Positions 20,027-28,751 of a stretch of 64,000 nucleotides of DNA are shown piece after piece. The position numbers and the translations under genes were made by a program. Position 1 is the stretch's first letter. Each line of letters opens with the position of its first letter. The notes under the pieces were generated by a model. That model was not told the origin of the DNA. It ran no database searches and saw nothing but the letters and a program-made list of their open reading frames with translations. The DNA lies in the NCBI RefSeq assembly GCF_003853415.1, contig NZ_QTPP01000017.1:1-64000 (forward strand), in the 5' to 3' direction. Source of the DNA: Burkholderia sp. Bp9142. Its GTDB lineage: Bacteria > Pseudomonadota > Gammaproteobacteria > Burkholderiales > Burkholderiaceae.

Positions 20027-20038
20027 GTTGTTTTCGCC

Positions 20039-20335
20039 TTACTGCTGCTGGAAGCGCTCGAAGCGCTTTTCGATCTTGCGCTCCTCGAACGTCACCTCGG
20101 TCACGCGCGCGGACGGCGGCCCGTGGCGCAGCCATGCGAGCATCCGGTCGATCTGCGCGCCGGGGCCCTGGATCATCGCCTCGACGCTGCCGTCCTCGCG
20201 ATTCGCGACCCAGCCGCGCAGCTTCAGCGCGTGCGCCTCGCGCACCGTCGCGTGACGGAAACCGACGCCCTGCACGACGCCGCGCACCCGCACGTAGTAG
20301 GTCTCGATCCGTTCGTCCAGTTCATTGCGGCTCAT
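20039..20335 (-). CDS. acyP: Acylphosphatase
   Basis: The 98-residue cytoplasmic enzyme hydrolyses carboxyl-phosphate bonds. The fold signature is complete: VRGVVQGVGFRHATVREA, with catalytic arginine in VGFR, and GWVANREDGSVEAMIQG, with catalytic asparagine in VAN. The ATG at 20335 is favoured; one seven codons upstream also exists. It is followed after 12 bp by rarD. Confidence 0.93.
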   Translation of the reverse strand: MSRNELDERIETYYVRVRGVVQGVGFRHATVREAHALKLRGWVANREDGSVEAMIQGPGAQIDRMLAWLRHGPPSARVTEVTFEERKIEKRFERFQQQ

Positions 20336-20539
20336 CGCGTCGCCCTCCCGTTGCATTCAAGCCCGGCATTGTAGTCGCGTCGGCCGCTTCGCACACGTGC
20401 CCGGCGGGGCGGTCGCAGGCGGCCGTCCGCGACCGGTGCGGCCGCCGCGCGGCGCTTGCGTCGCGGTGCGCGCCGACCACGTACAATCTCGCCGACGCAC
20501 AACCGCCGCGCCGCCCGCGCGCGGCCCTGAAGGAAACGC

Positions 20540-21547
20540 ATGACTGATACTTCCCGCGATCTCGTTCTCGTCACCGGCGCGTCCGGTTTCGTCGGCTCGG
20601 CCGTCGCACGCATCGCGCAGCAGAAAGGCTTCGCGGTGCGCGTGCTGGTACGCCCGACCAGCCCGCGCACGAACGTCGCGGATCTCGACGCCGAGATCGT
20701 CACCGGCGACATGCGCGACGAGACGTCGATGCGCGCCGCGCTGCGCGGCGTGCGCTACCTGCTGCACGTGGCGGCCGACTACCGGCTGTGGGCGCCGGAT
20801 CCGGACGAGATCGAGCGCGCGAACCTCGAAGGCGCGGTCGCGACGATGCGCGCCGCACGCGCCGAAGGCGTCGAGCGGATCGTCTACACGAGCAGCGTCG
20901 CGACGCTGAAGGTCACGAGCGCGGGCGATCCGTCCGACGAGAACCGGCCGCTGACGGCGGAGCAGGCGATCGGCGTCTACAAGCGCAGCAAGGTGCTGGC
21001 CGAGCGCGCGGTCGAGCGGATGATCGCCGACGAAGGGCTGCCGGCCGTGATCGTCAACCCGTCGACGCCGATCGGCCCGCGCGACGTGAAGCCGACGCCG
21101 ACCGGCCGCATCATCGTCGAGGCCGCGCTCGGCAAGATTCCCGCGTTCGTCGACACGGGGCTGAACCTCGTGCACGTCGACGACGTCGCGCACGGCCATT
21201 TCCTCGCGCTCGAGCGCGGCCGGATCGGCGAGCGCTACATCCTCGGCGGCGAGAACCTGCCGCTGCAGCAGATGCTCGCCGACATCGCGCAGATGACGGG
21301 CCGCAAGGCGCCGACGATCGCGCTGCCGCGCTGGCCGCTCTACCCGCTCGCGCTCGGCGCGGAGGCCGTCGCGAAGTTCACGAAGAAGGAGCCGTTCGTG
21401 ACGGTCGACGGGCTGCGGATGTCGAAGAACAAGATGTACTTCACGTCCGCGAAGGCCGAGCGCGAGCTCGGCTACCGCGCGCGTCCGTACCGCGAAGGGC
21501 TGCGCGACGCGCTCGACTGGTTCGGCTCGGCGGGCTACCTGAAGTAA
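20540..21547 (+). CDS. hpnA: Hopanoid-associated sugar epimerase HpnA
   Basis: The 335-residue extended-SDR protein has a TGASGFVG nucleotide-binding loop (12-19), catalytic Y147-K151 in YKRSK and serines in YTSSVATLKV. The IERANLEGAV and NPSTPIGPRDVKPTPTGRI segments are characteristic of HpnA. It acts in side-chain formation of bacteriohopanepolyols. The nearby hpnB, ispH and hpnH genes support this. A -10-like TACAAT lies at 20482-20487, about 55 bp before the start. Confidence 0.92.
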   Translation: MTDTSRDLVLVTGASGFVGSAVARIAQQKGFAVRVLVRPTSPRTNVADLDAEIVTGDMRDETSMRAALRGVRYLLHVAADYRLWAPDPDEIERANLEGAVATMRAARAEGVERIVYTSSVATLKVTSAGDPSDENRPLTAEQAIGVYKRSKVLAERAVERMIADEGLPAVIVNPSTPIGPRDVKPTPTGRIIVEAALGKIPAFVDTGLNLVHVDDVAHGHFLALERGRIGERYILGGENLPLQQMLADIAQMTGRKAPTIALPRWPLYPLALGAEAVAKFTKKEPFVTVDGLRMSKNKMYFTSAKAERELGYRARPYREGLRDALDWFGSAGYLK

Positions 21548-21655
21548 CACAACGCGGCGCGTTCCACGCCGCTTTGCGCACTTTGTTACACGTCGCTGAC
21601 GGACCGGCACCGGCGCAGCGGTTAAAATCGCGGGTCTTACGCAGAGAAGACACGC

Positions 21656-23068
21656 ATGAACCTGAACGAACAGATCGATTCGCTCAACGCGGGCGTCGAT
21701 CGGCTCCTCCACGATCACCACGCCGCGCAGCAGGCGGCACGCAGCGCGGAAGCGTTCGCGCGCGCCGCCGCGGCGGAAGCCCAGGCGGCCGCTGAACGTC
21801 ACGCCGCGGCGGAGACCGAAGCACAGGCCGCCGCGCAGCGCCACACGGCCGCAGCCGCCGACGCCGATGCCGCGCAGCGGCGCCACGCCGACGCCACCGC
21901 CGCGGCCGAAGCCGCCGCCCAACGCCACACCGATGCCGCCGCGCAGGCCGAAGCCGCCGTCCAGCGGCACGCCGAAGCGACCGCGCTGACCGAGGCGCTC
22001 GCGCAGCGTCACGCGGATGCCGAAGCCGCGTCGCAGCGCCATGCGGCCGCGATCGCCGAAGCCGAGGCCGCCGCGCAACGTCACCACGCCGCCGCGACCG
22101 AAGCGGACGCGGCCGCGCAGCGTCATGCCGCCGCCACCACGGAGGCCGAGGCCGCCGCGAAGCGTCATGCGGAAGCGACCGCCGCAGCCGAGGCCGCGAC
22201 GCAGCGCCACGCGGCCGCGATCGCGGAGGCCGAGGCGCTCGCGCAGCGTCACACGCAGGCGATCGCCGACGCGGAAGCCGCCGCGCAGCGCCACGTCGAC
22301 GCGACGGCCGAAGCGGAAGCGATCACGCAGCGTCACACCGAAGCGATCGCGCACGCCGAAGCCGCGGCGCAACGCCACGCGGACGCGACTGCGCAGGCCG
22401 AGGCCGTCGCGCATCGCCATACCGAAGCGATCGCGCAGGCCGAAGCGGCCGCCGAGCGTCACGCGAAGGCGATCGCCGACGCGGAGGCGCTGGTCGAAGC
22501 CGTCGTGAAGGACGCCGCGACGAACGCGGCGGCCGTGGCAGCCGGACCGGCCGTCGCGGTCGAAGTCGTCGAACCGGTTGTCGAGTCCGCTGTCGAGCCG
22601 GTGGCGGACGCAGCCGCGCCGGTTGCCGCCGATGCAGTCGTTGCAGCGCCGGCCGACGCGACCACCGCCGTCGTCGCGACGACGGCAGCCGACGCCGCGA
22701 TCGAAGTCGCCCCCGATGCCGAAGCCACGGAGGCCCCCGCGGACAAGGCGACGCTGCACGTCGCCCGCCCGTCGCAGAACGAGCTGACGCTGACCGTCAA
22801 CGGCCAGTCGATCACGCTGAACCCGGAGCAGCTGGGCCAGCTGATCGAGGAACTCGCGCACACGCGCGCGTCGATGCAGCCGGAACCGCCGCCCGGCATC
22901 CCGGCCGGCTGGCGCTTCGTGACGACGAAGAACCCGATGATGGCCGTGCAGAAGCAGTCGAACGGCGACCGCCTGCTGGTCGCGCGCCACACCGGCTACG
23001 GCTGGGTGCCGTTCACGTTCTCGCCGGACGTCGTGATCCAGATGTACATGATGCTGACGCAGCGGTAA
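21656..23068 (+). CDS. Ala/Arg/His repeat coiled-coil protein with a conserved C-terminal domain
   Basis: The 470-residue protein has no signal peptide. Residues about 40-280 contain 17 copies of a mostly 14-residue repeat of the form AAQRHAxAxAxAEA; one copy is shortened to ten residues. Each carries an Arg-His pair at the same place. Fourteen residues equal two heptads, so a long helix or coiled coil with an Arg-His stripe every four turns is likely. An Ala/Val/Pro-rich linker (about 285-365) leads to a compact C-terminal domain (VNGQSITLNPEQLGQLIEEL, then GWRFVTTKNPMMAVQ and YGWVPFTFSPD). I do not recognise either part. A good ribosome site (AGAGAAG) precedes the ATG. Confidence 0.8.
   Translation: MNLNEQIDSLNAGVDRLLHDHHAAQQAARSAEAFARAAAAEAQAAAERHAAAETEAQAAAQRHTAAAADADAAQRRHADATAAAEAAAQRHTDAAAQAEAAVQRHAEATALTEALAQRHADAEAASQRHAAAIAEAEAAAQRHHAAATEADAAAQRHAAATTEAEAAAKRHAEATAAAEAATQRHAAAIAEAEALAQRHTQAIADAEAAAQRHVDATAEAEAITQRHTEAIAHAEAAAQRHADATAQAEAVAHRHTEAIAQAEAAAERHAKAIADAEALVEAVVKDAATNAAAVAAGPAVAVEVVEPVVESAVEPVADAAAPVAADAVVAAPADATTAVVATTAADAAIEVAPDAEATEAPADKATLHVARPSQNELTLTVNGQSITLNPEQLGQLIEELAHTRASMQPEPPPGIPAGWRFVTTKNPMMAVQKQSNGDRLLVARHTGYGWVPFTFSPDVVIQMYMMLTQR
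21782..22490 (+). repeat. Degenerate 42-bp tandem repeat inside the coiled-coil gene
   Basis: The coding repeat is visible in DNA as about 17 diverged units of 42 bp, each centred on a CAGCGTCAC or CAGCGCCAC block. Because the units are similar but not identical, slippage would change protein length in steps of 14 residues. Strong codon bias keeps other frames open across it. Confidence 0.8.
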
Positions 23069-23095
23069 GCAACGCGCGGCGCCGCCGCAAGCGAA

Positions 23096-23127
23096 ACAGC
23101 CCGATCGGTTCGCACCGATCGGGCTGT
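23096..23127. terminator. Strong bidirectional hairpin terminator
   Basis: ACAGCCCGATCGGT (23096-23109) pairs perfectly with ACCGATCGGGCTGT (23114-23127) across a TCGC loop. It lies between the convergent repeat-protein gene and hpnB. CTGCTTTCC follows on the plus strand and a GTTTCGC stretch on the minus strand. Confidence 0.85.
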
Positions 23128-23178
23128 CTGCTTTCCAGCATCCGTACAGCCAGCCGGCATGCGCCGGCGTGGTTCGGT

Positions 23179-24366
23179 TCAGCGCTCCACCGGCGCCTGC
23201 ACGCGCGCCTTCCACTGGCCGCCCTTGCCGCGCCAGTAGCGCCACGCGGACGCGAACGTCGCGCCGACGTAGAACAGCGCGACGAGCGGCAGCGCGGGCG
23301 CCCACAGCGGCGAGCGCCGGTAGTAGCGCAGCATCGGCGCATACGCGGTACACATCGACGCCCACGCAAGCCACGCCGGCCAGGCACGCGCGCCGTAGAC
23401 GATCGCGGCGACGGGCGGCACGAGGTAGATGATCGTCATCCCGAGCAGCGTGCCGGCCAGCAGCAGCGGCGAATAATGGAGCTGCGTGAACGCGGTGCGC
23501 GCGATCATGTTCCAGATGTCGCGCCAGCTGTCGTACGGGCGCAGCGACACGCTGCGGTCGGCGAGGTCCAGCCGGATCGGATGCCGGCCGCTGCCGCGAT
23601 GCTTGATCTGCGCGGCGAGGCTGCAGTCGTCGATCAGCGCGCCGCGGATCGATTCGATACCGCCCGCCTCCTCGAGCGCGCTGCGCTTGACCAGCATGCA
23701 ACCGCCCGCGGCGCCTGCCGTCCGGTTGCGCGGATCGTTGATCCACGAGAACGGATAGAGCTTCGCGAAGAAGAACACGAACGCCGGGATCAGCGCCTTT
23801 TCCCAGAACGAATCGCAGCGCAGCCGCACCATCAGCGACACGAGATCGCGCTGCTCGGCCTGCGCGCGCGTGACGAGCTGGGCGACGGCGTCGGGCGGAT
23901 GGCCGATGTCGGCATCCGTCAGCAGCAGGTAGTCGGCCGGCAGCCCGAGCGTGCGCACCGCGGCGATGCCCTGCGACTGCGCCCACACCTTGCCCGACCA
24001 GCCGGCCGGCAGCGGCTTCGCGGCCAGCACCGTCAGGCGCTCGGCGCGGTTGATCGCGAGCGCGGCCGCGCGGGCCGCGTCGGCGGTGCCGTCGTCGCTA
24101 TGGTCGTCGACAATGATCAGATGAAAGTCGCCCGGATAGTCCTGCTCGAGCAGCGACGTCGCCGCCTGGGCGATCACGTCGGCCTCGTTGCGCGCCGGCA
24201 CGACCGCGACGACGGCCGGCCAGCCGGCCTCGGCCGCGGCGCCGCGCGCCTCCGGCGGCAGTGCCCGCGCGGGCCGCGCGCGCCAGAAGCCGCCGCGCGC
24301 GACGAGCAGCACGATCCAGATCAGCAGCGACAGGCCGGACACCAGGAAGGTCATCGCCAGCATCAT
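23179..24366 (-). CDS. hpnB: Hopene-associated glycosyltransferase HpnB
   Basis: The 395-residue membrane-bound GT2-family protein has an N-terminal helix (about 5-25), then the GT-A domain: VVAVVPARNEAD, IIVDDHSDDGT, LLTDADIGHP (DxD-like) and a late DDCSLAAQIK. It ends in two to three hydrophobic segments. It is assigned to hopanoid side-chain synthesis by family and by its neighbours. The ATG at 24366 is chosen because AGGAGG lies seven bases upstream; the open frame continues 39 codons further. Confidence 0.88.
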   Translation of the reverse strand: MMLAMTFLVSGLSLLIWIVLLVARGGFWRARPARALPPEARGAAAEAGWPAVVAVVPARNEADVIAQAATSLLEQDYPGDFHLIIVDDHSDDGTADAARAAALAINRAERLTVLAAKPLPAGWSGKVWAQSQGIAAVRTLGLPADYLLLTDADIGHPPDAVAQLVTRAQAEQRDLVSLMVRLRCDSFWEKALIPAFVFFFAKLYPFSWINDPRNRTAGAAGGCMLVKRSALEEAGGIESIRGALIDDCSLAAQIKHRGSGRHPIRLDLADRSVSLRPYDSWRDIWNMIARTAFTQLHYSPLLLAGTLLGMTIIYLVPPVAAIVYGARAWPAWLAWASMCTAYAPMLRYYRRSPLWAPALPLVALFYVGATFASAWRYWRGKGGQWKARVQAPVER

Positions 24367-24799
24367 CGGCAAGCCTCCTGCCGGACGCCGGCGCGAGCAG
24401 TCCGGCCGCCCGTGGCGCCGAATCGTTCGATCACAATCGGGGTCGGATTGAAAGCACCCGTCACCGCGCGGGCGGCAGGGCAATACGCGTAAGAATCGAC
24501 GGTCATCGAATGGCCTTGAAATGAGCGCGACGCCGGGCAGCCGGACAGGCTGCCCGCGAAACCGCGCAGTTTACCGGGTTCCGCGCGCACGAGCGCCGAC
24601 GCGGCGTTGCGGCGGATGCAACACGGCGGCTACAGCACCAGAGCAAGGACGGCCCGATAGGGTTAAAATGCGCGACTAATTCGGGGTTCCGGGGCCTGGC
24701 CTGGCCGGTTCGTTTCCTGCCTTCATAACATCAAGCCGGGGCGAGCGAGCGGTGCCAGCTCCTCGAACCCCGGCGTCTGTCGTCGGAGTTCGCTCACTT
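24367..24799. other. 433-bp divergent promoter region of hpnB and ispH
   Basis: No protein-like frame is seen. A GGTTAAAAT stretch near 24660-24668 resembles a -10 region for the plus-strand ispH-hpnH transcript, leaving a leader of about 130 bases. I recognise no riboswitch or known leader structure in it. Confidence 0.5.
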
Positions 24800-25741
24800 A
24801 TGCGAGTCATCCTTGCCCAGCCCCGCGGCTTCTGTGCGGGGGTTGTCCGTGCGATCGAGATCGTCGATCGCGCGCTGCAACAGCACGGCGCGCCGGTCTA
24901 TGTGCGTCATGAGATCGTGCATAACCGGCATGTCGTCGAAAACCTGCGTAATAAAGGGGCACGATTCGTTGAGGAACTCGACGAGGTGCCGCACGGCGCC
25001 GTGGCGATCTTCAGTGCGCACGGTGTCGCCCAGACGGTCGAGCGCGATGCGCAAACGCGCGGGCTCGACGTGCTGGATGCAACCTGCCCGCTCGTCACGA
25101 AAGTGCACGTGCAGGGCCGCCAGTATGTCGCGGCGGGCCGCCGGCTGATCCTGATCGGCCATGCGGGCCACCCGGAAGTCGAGGGCACGATCGGCCAGAT
25201 TCCGGCCGAGGTGATCCTCGTGCAGAGCGAGGCCGAAGTCGATACGCTGACGCTGCCGGTCGACACGCCGGTCGCGTATGTCACGCAGACGACCCTGTCG
25301 GTCGACGACACGCGCGGCATCATCGAAGCGCTGCAGCGCCGGTTCACCGACATCGTCGGCCCGGACACGCGCGACATCTGCTATGCGACGCAGAACCGCC
25401 AGGCCGCCGTGCGCGAACTGAGCGGCCAGGTCGACGTGCTGCTGGTCGTCGGTGCAACGAACAGCTCGAACTCGAACCGCCTGCGCGAGATCGGCACCGA
25501 AAGCGGCGTGCCGAGCTATCTCGTCGCCGACGGCTCGGAAGTGAAGCCCGAATGGTTCGCGGGCGTGCAGACGGTCGGCCTGACCGCCGGCGCGTCGGCA
25601 CCCGAGGAAATGGTTGAGGATGTAATCGGCGCGCTGCGCGCGCTGGGGTCCGTCGATGTCACGACGATGGCGGGCCGTGAAGAAAAAGTCGAATTCAAGT
25701 TGCCGGCGAAGCTTACGCAAGCTGTCGCCCGCGAAGTTTAA
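24800..25741 (+). CDS. ispH: 4-hydroxy-3-methylbut-2-enyl diphosphate reductase IspH
   Basis: The 313-residue enzyme catalyses the last step of the MEP pathway, reducing HMBPP to IPP and DMAPP with a [4Fe-4S] cluster. All key residues are present: cluster ligands C12 (RGFCAGV), C96 (DATCPLV) and C194 ([11 protein letters not shown]), plus H41, H124 and E126. The ATG at 24800 is chosen because [14 protein letters not shown] is the conserved N-terminus, although no good ribosome site is visible. Its stop overlaps the ribosome site of hpnH, so the isoprenoid step and a hopanoid step are made together. Burkholderia often carry a second ispH elsewhere. Confidence 0.96.
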   Translation: MRVILAQPRGFCAGVVRAIEIVDRALQQHGAPVYVRHEIVHNRHVVENLRNKGARFVEELDEVPHGAVAIFSAHGVAQTVERDAQTRGLDVLDATCPLVTKVHVQGRQYVAAGRRLILIGHAGHPEVEGTIGQIPAEVILVQSEAEVDTLTLPVDTPVAYVTQTTLSVDDTRGIIEALQRRFTDIVGPDTRDICYATQNRQAAVRELSGQVDVLLVVGATNSSNSNRLREIGTESGVPSYLVADGSEVKPEWFAGVQTVGLTAGASAPEEMVEDVIGALRALGSVDVTTMAGREEKVEFKLPAKLTQAVAREV

Positions 25742-25746
25742 GGAGG
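25741..25746 (+). promoter_or_regulatory. Ribosome site that decides a TTG start for hpnH
   Basis: AGGAGG begins at the last base of the ispH stop codon (TAAGGAGG) and sits seven bases before TTG at 25754. No ATG is available in frame before conserved HpnH sequence begins, so the TTG start is well supported. Confidence 0.85.
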
Positions 25747-25753
25747 ACAACTC

Positions 25754-26914
25754 TTGTCTATTCCGCTGCTCCAGCAAGTCCGCGTCGGCGCATACATCAT
25801 GCGCCAACACCTGTCCGGCAACAAACGCTATCCGCTCGCGCTGATGCTCGAGCCGCTGTTCCGCTGCAACCTCGCCTGTAACGGCTGCGGCAAGATCGAT
25901 TATCCGGACCCGATCCTGAACCAGCGCCTGTCCATCGAGGAATGCCTGGAAGCCGTCGACGAGTGCGGCGCGCCCATCGTGTCGATCGCCGGCGGCGAGC
26001 CGCTGCTCCACAAGGAGATGCCGGAGATCGTCAAGGGCATCATGAAGCGCAAGAAGTTCGTGTACCTGTGCACGAACGCGCTCCTGATGGAAAAGAAGAT
26101 GGACGACTACGAGCCGAATCCGTACTTCGTCTGGTCGGTCCACCTCGACGGCGACAAAGACATGCACGACCATTCCGTGTCGCAGGAAGGCGTGTACGAC
26201 AAGGCGGTCGCAGCGATCAAGGAAGCGAAGCGCCGCGGCTTCCGCGTGAACATCAACTGCACGCTGTTCAACGATGCGATCCCCGAGCGCGTCGCGAAGT
26301 TCTTCGATACGTTGAAGCCGATCGGCGTCGACGGCATCACCGTGTCGCCGGGCTATGCGTACGAGCGCGCGCCGGATCAGCAGCACTTCCTGAACCGCGA
26401 CAAGACGAAGAACCTGTTCCGAGAAATCCTGAAGCGCGGCGAAGGCGGCAAGCGCTGGTCGTTCAGCCAGTCGTCGCTGTTCCTCGACTTCCTGGCCGGC
26501 AACCAGACGTACAAGTGCACGCCGTGGGGCAACCCGGCGCGCACCGTGTTCGGCTGGCAGAAGCCGTGCTATCTGGTCGGCGAAGGTTACGTGAAGACCT
26601 TCAAGGAGCTGATGGAAGACACGAACTGGGACAACTACGGCGTCGGCAACTACGAGAAGTGCGCGGACTGCATGGTCCACTGCGGCTTCGAGGCCACCGC
26701 CGTGATGGACACGATCGCGCATCCGCTGAAGGCGCTGCGCGTGAGCAAGAAGGGCATCAAGACCGACGGCCCGTTCGCACCGGACATCTCGATCGCGAAG
26801 CAGCGTCCGGCCGAGTACGTGTTCTCGCGCCACGTCGAGATCAAGCTCGATGAAATCCAGCGCGCCGGCAAGGGCAAGCTGCAGAAGCCGGCGAAGCCGG
26901 CAACGGCGGCTTAA
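25754..26914 (+). CDS. hpnH: Adenosyl-hopene transferase HpnH (radical SAM)
   Basis: The 386-residue radical SAM enzyme joins a 5'-deoxyadenosyl group to diploptene, the first committed step of C35 hopanoids. The cluster motif CxxxCxxC is C38-NLA-C42-NG-C45. SIAGGEPLLHKEMP is the GGE motif for SAM binding. A C-terminal cysteine-rich stretch (CADCMVHCGFEA) is as in the family. It begins with TTG and is coupled to ispH (12-bp gap). A strong terminator follows at 26966. Confidence 0.95.
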   Translation: MSIPLLQQVRVGAYIMRQHLSGNKRYPLALMLEPLFRCNLACNGCGKIDYPDPILNQRLSIEECLEAVDECGAPIVSIAGGEPLLHKEMPEIVKGIMKRKKFVYLCTNALLMEKKMDDYEPNPYFVWSVHLDGDKDMHDHSVSQEGVYDKAVAAIKEAKRRGFRVNINCTLFNDAIPERVAKFFDTLKPIGVDGITVSPGYAYERAPDQQHFLNRDKTKNLFREILKRGEGGKRWSFSQSSLFLDFLAGNQTYKCTPWGNPARTVFGWQKPCYLVGEGYVKTFKELMEDTNWDNYGVGNYEKCADCMVHCGFEATAVMDTIAHPLKALRVSKKGIKTDGPFAPDISIAKQRPAEYVFSRHVEIKLDEIQRAGKGKLQKPAKPATAA

Positions 26915-26965
26915 GCGCGTGTCGCTGCGCGGGGGCGGGCGCCGCCGCGCAGTCAGGCAGCAAGA

Positions 26966-26997
26966 AAGCGCCACGGAGTTCGCTCCGTGGCGCTTTT
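26966..26997 (+). terminator. Rho-independent terminator after hpnH
   Basis: AAAGCGCCACGGAG (26966-26979 region) pairs with CTCCGTGGCGCTTT around a TTCG tetraloop. It is followed by TTGTTTTG on the plus strand. It ends the ispH-hpnH transcript; an A-rich start also allows weak function on the minus strand. Confidence 0.9.
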
Positions 26998-27058
26998 GTT
27001 TTGTCGGACGTCGTCATGGGCCGGTGCGCATACGCATGCGCATGCGAACGCCGCTCGC

Positions 27059-27319
27059 TCAATGCCTCGACTGGGCCGCCGCGATCAACTGCCATGCGGT
27101 CGGGCCGGGATCGAGCAGCGGGTCGGACGGCGGATCGAGATCGTGCCGATGTGCGTCCTCGGACGGCAGCGACTGCCACTTCGCGATGCCGACCTCGTCG
27201 CCGCACACGGTGCATCGATAGATGCCCGCGACCGTCACTTCGCTGCCCGGCGGCAGGTTCTCGCTGAATGCGCGGCCGCTTCCGCACGTGAAGTAACCGC
27301 CGATCCTGTATAGCGCCAT
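27059..27319 (-). CDS. Small protein with a zinc-ribbon-like cysteine motif
   Basis: The 86-residue protein begins ALYRIGGYFTCGSG. A CTVCGDEVG motif follows about 24 residues later, giving one Cys plus a CxxC pair. The middle (NLPPGSEVTVAGIYRC) looks like a small beta-rich domain. The three cysteines could bind zinc or be only structural. The ATG at 27319 is preferred over an upstream in-frame ATG because AGGAGG-like sequence (GTCAGGAGGAGCG) precedes it. Family not recognised. Confidence 0.6.
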   Translation of the reverse strand: MALYRIGGYFTCGSGRAFSENLPPGSEVTVAGIYRCTVCGDEVGIAKWQSLPSEDAHRHDLDPPSDPLLDPGPTAWQLIAAAQSRH

Positions 27320-27500
27320 CGCTCCTCCTGACCGAAACGAATGCGTTCGCGCCGACACGCACGATCATCGCAAACGCGAGGATGGATCGTTATCGCCCGA
27401 ACCCGTTCGGCTCCTGTCGTGACATTAGACGGCGAGCGTCAGCCCCAGTGAATGGGACAAGTATGAAACACGGCCCGGGCGTCGGCCGCGCTGCCGCCGC

Positions 27501-27785
27501 TCAATGCAGAACGGCCGGTTCCCGCATGCGGTCGGGCACCGGGTTCCTCACGCATTCGAGCGCACGCTGCATCGCGAGCGGATAGTTCTGGTTGCCGGCT
27601 GTCGTCGCACGATAGCCGGCGCGCGTCATCTGCATCAGTTGCACGTCGGTCTCGGCACGCGCCGCCGACCAGTTCAACGGTGCAACGTTCGACTGCCACT
27701 CCGTGTCGACGGACTGCGCAAAGCTCGCGGCGGGCAGCACGGCAAGCGCGCCGGACAGGACAGCGAGGGAAACAACGGATCGCAT
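27501..27785 (-). CDS. Small secreted DUF4148-like protein
   Basis: The 94-residue protein has a signal peptide (about 1-22, ending SFA). A short mature region carries TRAGYRATTAG, then NYPLAMQRAL, reminiscent of the Gly-Tyr and Tyr-Pro pattern of DUF4148 proteins such as the one at 267. GGAGG lies just upstream; GTG at 27788 could also start. Likely periplasmic, function unknown. Confidence 0.65.
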   Translation of the reverse strand: MRSVVSLAVLSGALAVLPAASFAQSVDTEWQSNVAPLNWSAARAETDVQLMQMTRAGYRATTAGNQNYPLAMQRALECVRNPVPDRMREPAVLH

Positions 27786-27961
27786 CACGGCCTCCAGATG
27801 GTTGTTTCCGCATCGATCGTCGTCGTCGATGCGGTGCGATCATCGTATGTCGCGTGGCTGTGCGCTTGAATAGCCGATTCCGCAATTGATATTTTCGGCA
27901 CCGGCAGCCTGGCCGCGATCCGCGTGTTTCGCCACTGCCGCCTGACCGGAATTTCTTTATT

Positions 27962-28159
27962 TCATTCAACTGCCTGATCGCGTTTTCGCAGACCATGCGA
28001 AGCGGCGCGTGAATCGCCTTTGCGGTTTTCGAAATGACGTATTGCCGTCGAGATTGCGGCCGGATCACCGGCCGGCCAGGCTTTCGGCGCGATGCCGCAT
28101 GCGTGGACACACGCGAGAAAAATCTCATCGAACGATCCGGTTTCCCTGACGGGCGGCAA
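27962..28159 (-). CDS. Doubtful small ORF (65 aa, TTG start)
   Basis: The translated core (FDEIFLACVHACGIAPKAWPAGD, here abbreviated by motif FDEIFLACVHAC) looks protein-like. An upstream in-frame stop forces a TTG start with GGAGGA too close to it. The region is visibly AT-richer than its neighbours. It may be a real small gene, or a remnant of a longer one. I do not recognise it. The rest of the 27786-28279 gap shows nothing else I can support. Confidence 0.25.
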   Translation of the reverse strand: MPPVRETGSFDEIFLACVHACGIAPKAWPAGDPAAISTAIRHFENRKGDSRAASHGLRKRDQAVE

Positions 28160-28279
28160 ATCCTCCGCGTCGACTTACCGTTCCGCGACAAGACGTGTCC
28201 GACAAGGACGCGCGATAATTACATGTCGGCCGTATGTCACGGCTCTCATGCCTTCCCTATTCTTCTCTCGAGTTCCGCC

Positions 28280-28633
28280 ATGGCCGCCATCGACACCACC
28301 GCCATCGACAGTTGGCACGCACACGTCTACTTCGACGCCGCCAGCCGCGACACGGCCTGGGCGTTTCGCCTCGTCGTCGAAGAGCGGTTCGGCGCGATCA
28401 TCGAACTCGGCCGCTTTCACGAACGCCTCGTCGGTCCGCATCCGGCCTGGTCGTACCAGATCGCATTCGACGCCGCGCGCTTCGACACCATCGTGCCGTG
28501 GCTCGTGCTGAATCACGGCGCGCTCGACATCTTCCTGCACCCGAATACGAACGACGAACTGCGCGACCACCGGGACAGCGCCGTGTGGATCGGCAAGTCG
28601 CATGAACTGAATCTCGGCGCGCTGACGGGCTGA
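28280..28633 (+). CDS. DOPA 4,5-dioxygenase family protein
   Basis: The 117-residue small cytoplasmic protein matches the DOPA 4,5-dioxygenase family. It has an early WHAHVYFD motif with metal-binding histidine, LGRFHERLVGPHP, and a late LFLHPNT-like motif (DIFLHPNTNDE). Fungal and plant members open catechol rings in pigment synthesis; the bacterial role is unknown. The ATG at 28280 is chosen because family similarity begins right after it. Confidence 0.85.
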   Translation: MAAIDTTAIDSWHAHVYFDAASRDTAWAFRLVVEERFGAIIELGRFHERLVGPHPAWSYQIAFDAARFDTIVPWLVLNHGALDIFLHPNTNDELRDHRDSAVWIGKSHELNLGALTG

Positions 28634-28751
28634 CGGGCGGCACGCGGTCGCGTGCGGCCCACGCGACATCCATGTTTCGGGTCGCGCTGAAACGTCCGGC
28701 GGCGTTGCGTCAATACAGTGGCTCCGTTGCTCACACTTGCCGGAACCCGCC

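Noticed and set aside
21782..22490. CRISPR array or intergenic repeat
   Set aside because: The units are contiguous, without spacers, in frame and protein-coding.
20357..23986. A 1209-codon minus-strand open frame across the repeat-protein gene
   Set aside because: It is a shadow of the plus-strand 42-bp repeats; its translation is Gly/Arg repeats and overlaps hpnA, the terminator and hpnB without any recognisable domain.
27786..28279. Remnant of a larger gene
   Set aside because: The AT-richer stretch gives only one short TTG-start frame; without a recognisable domain I list it at low confidence and claim nothing more.
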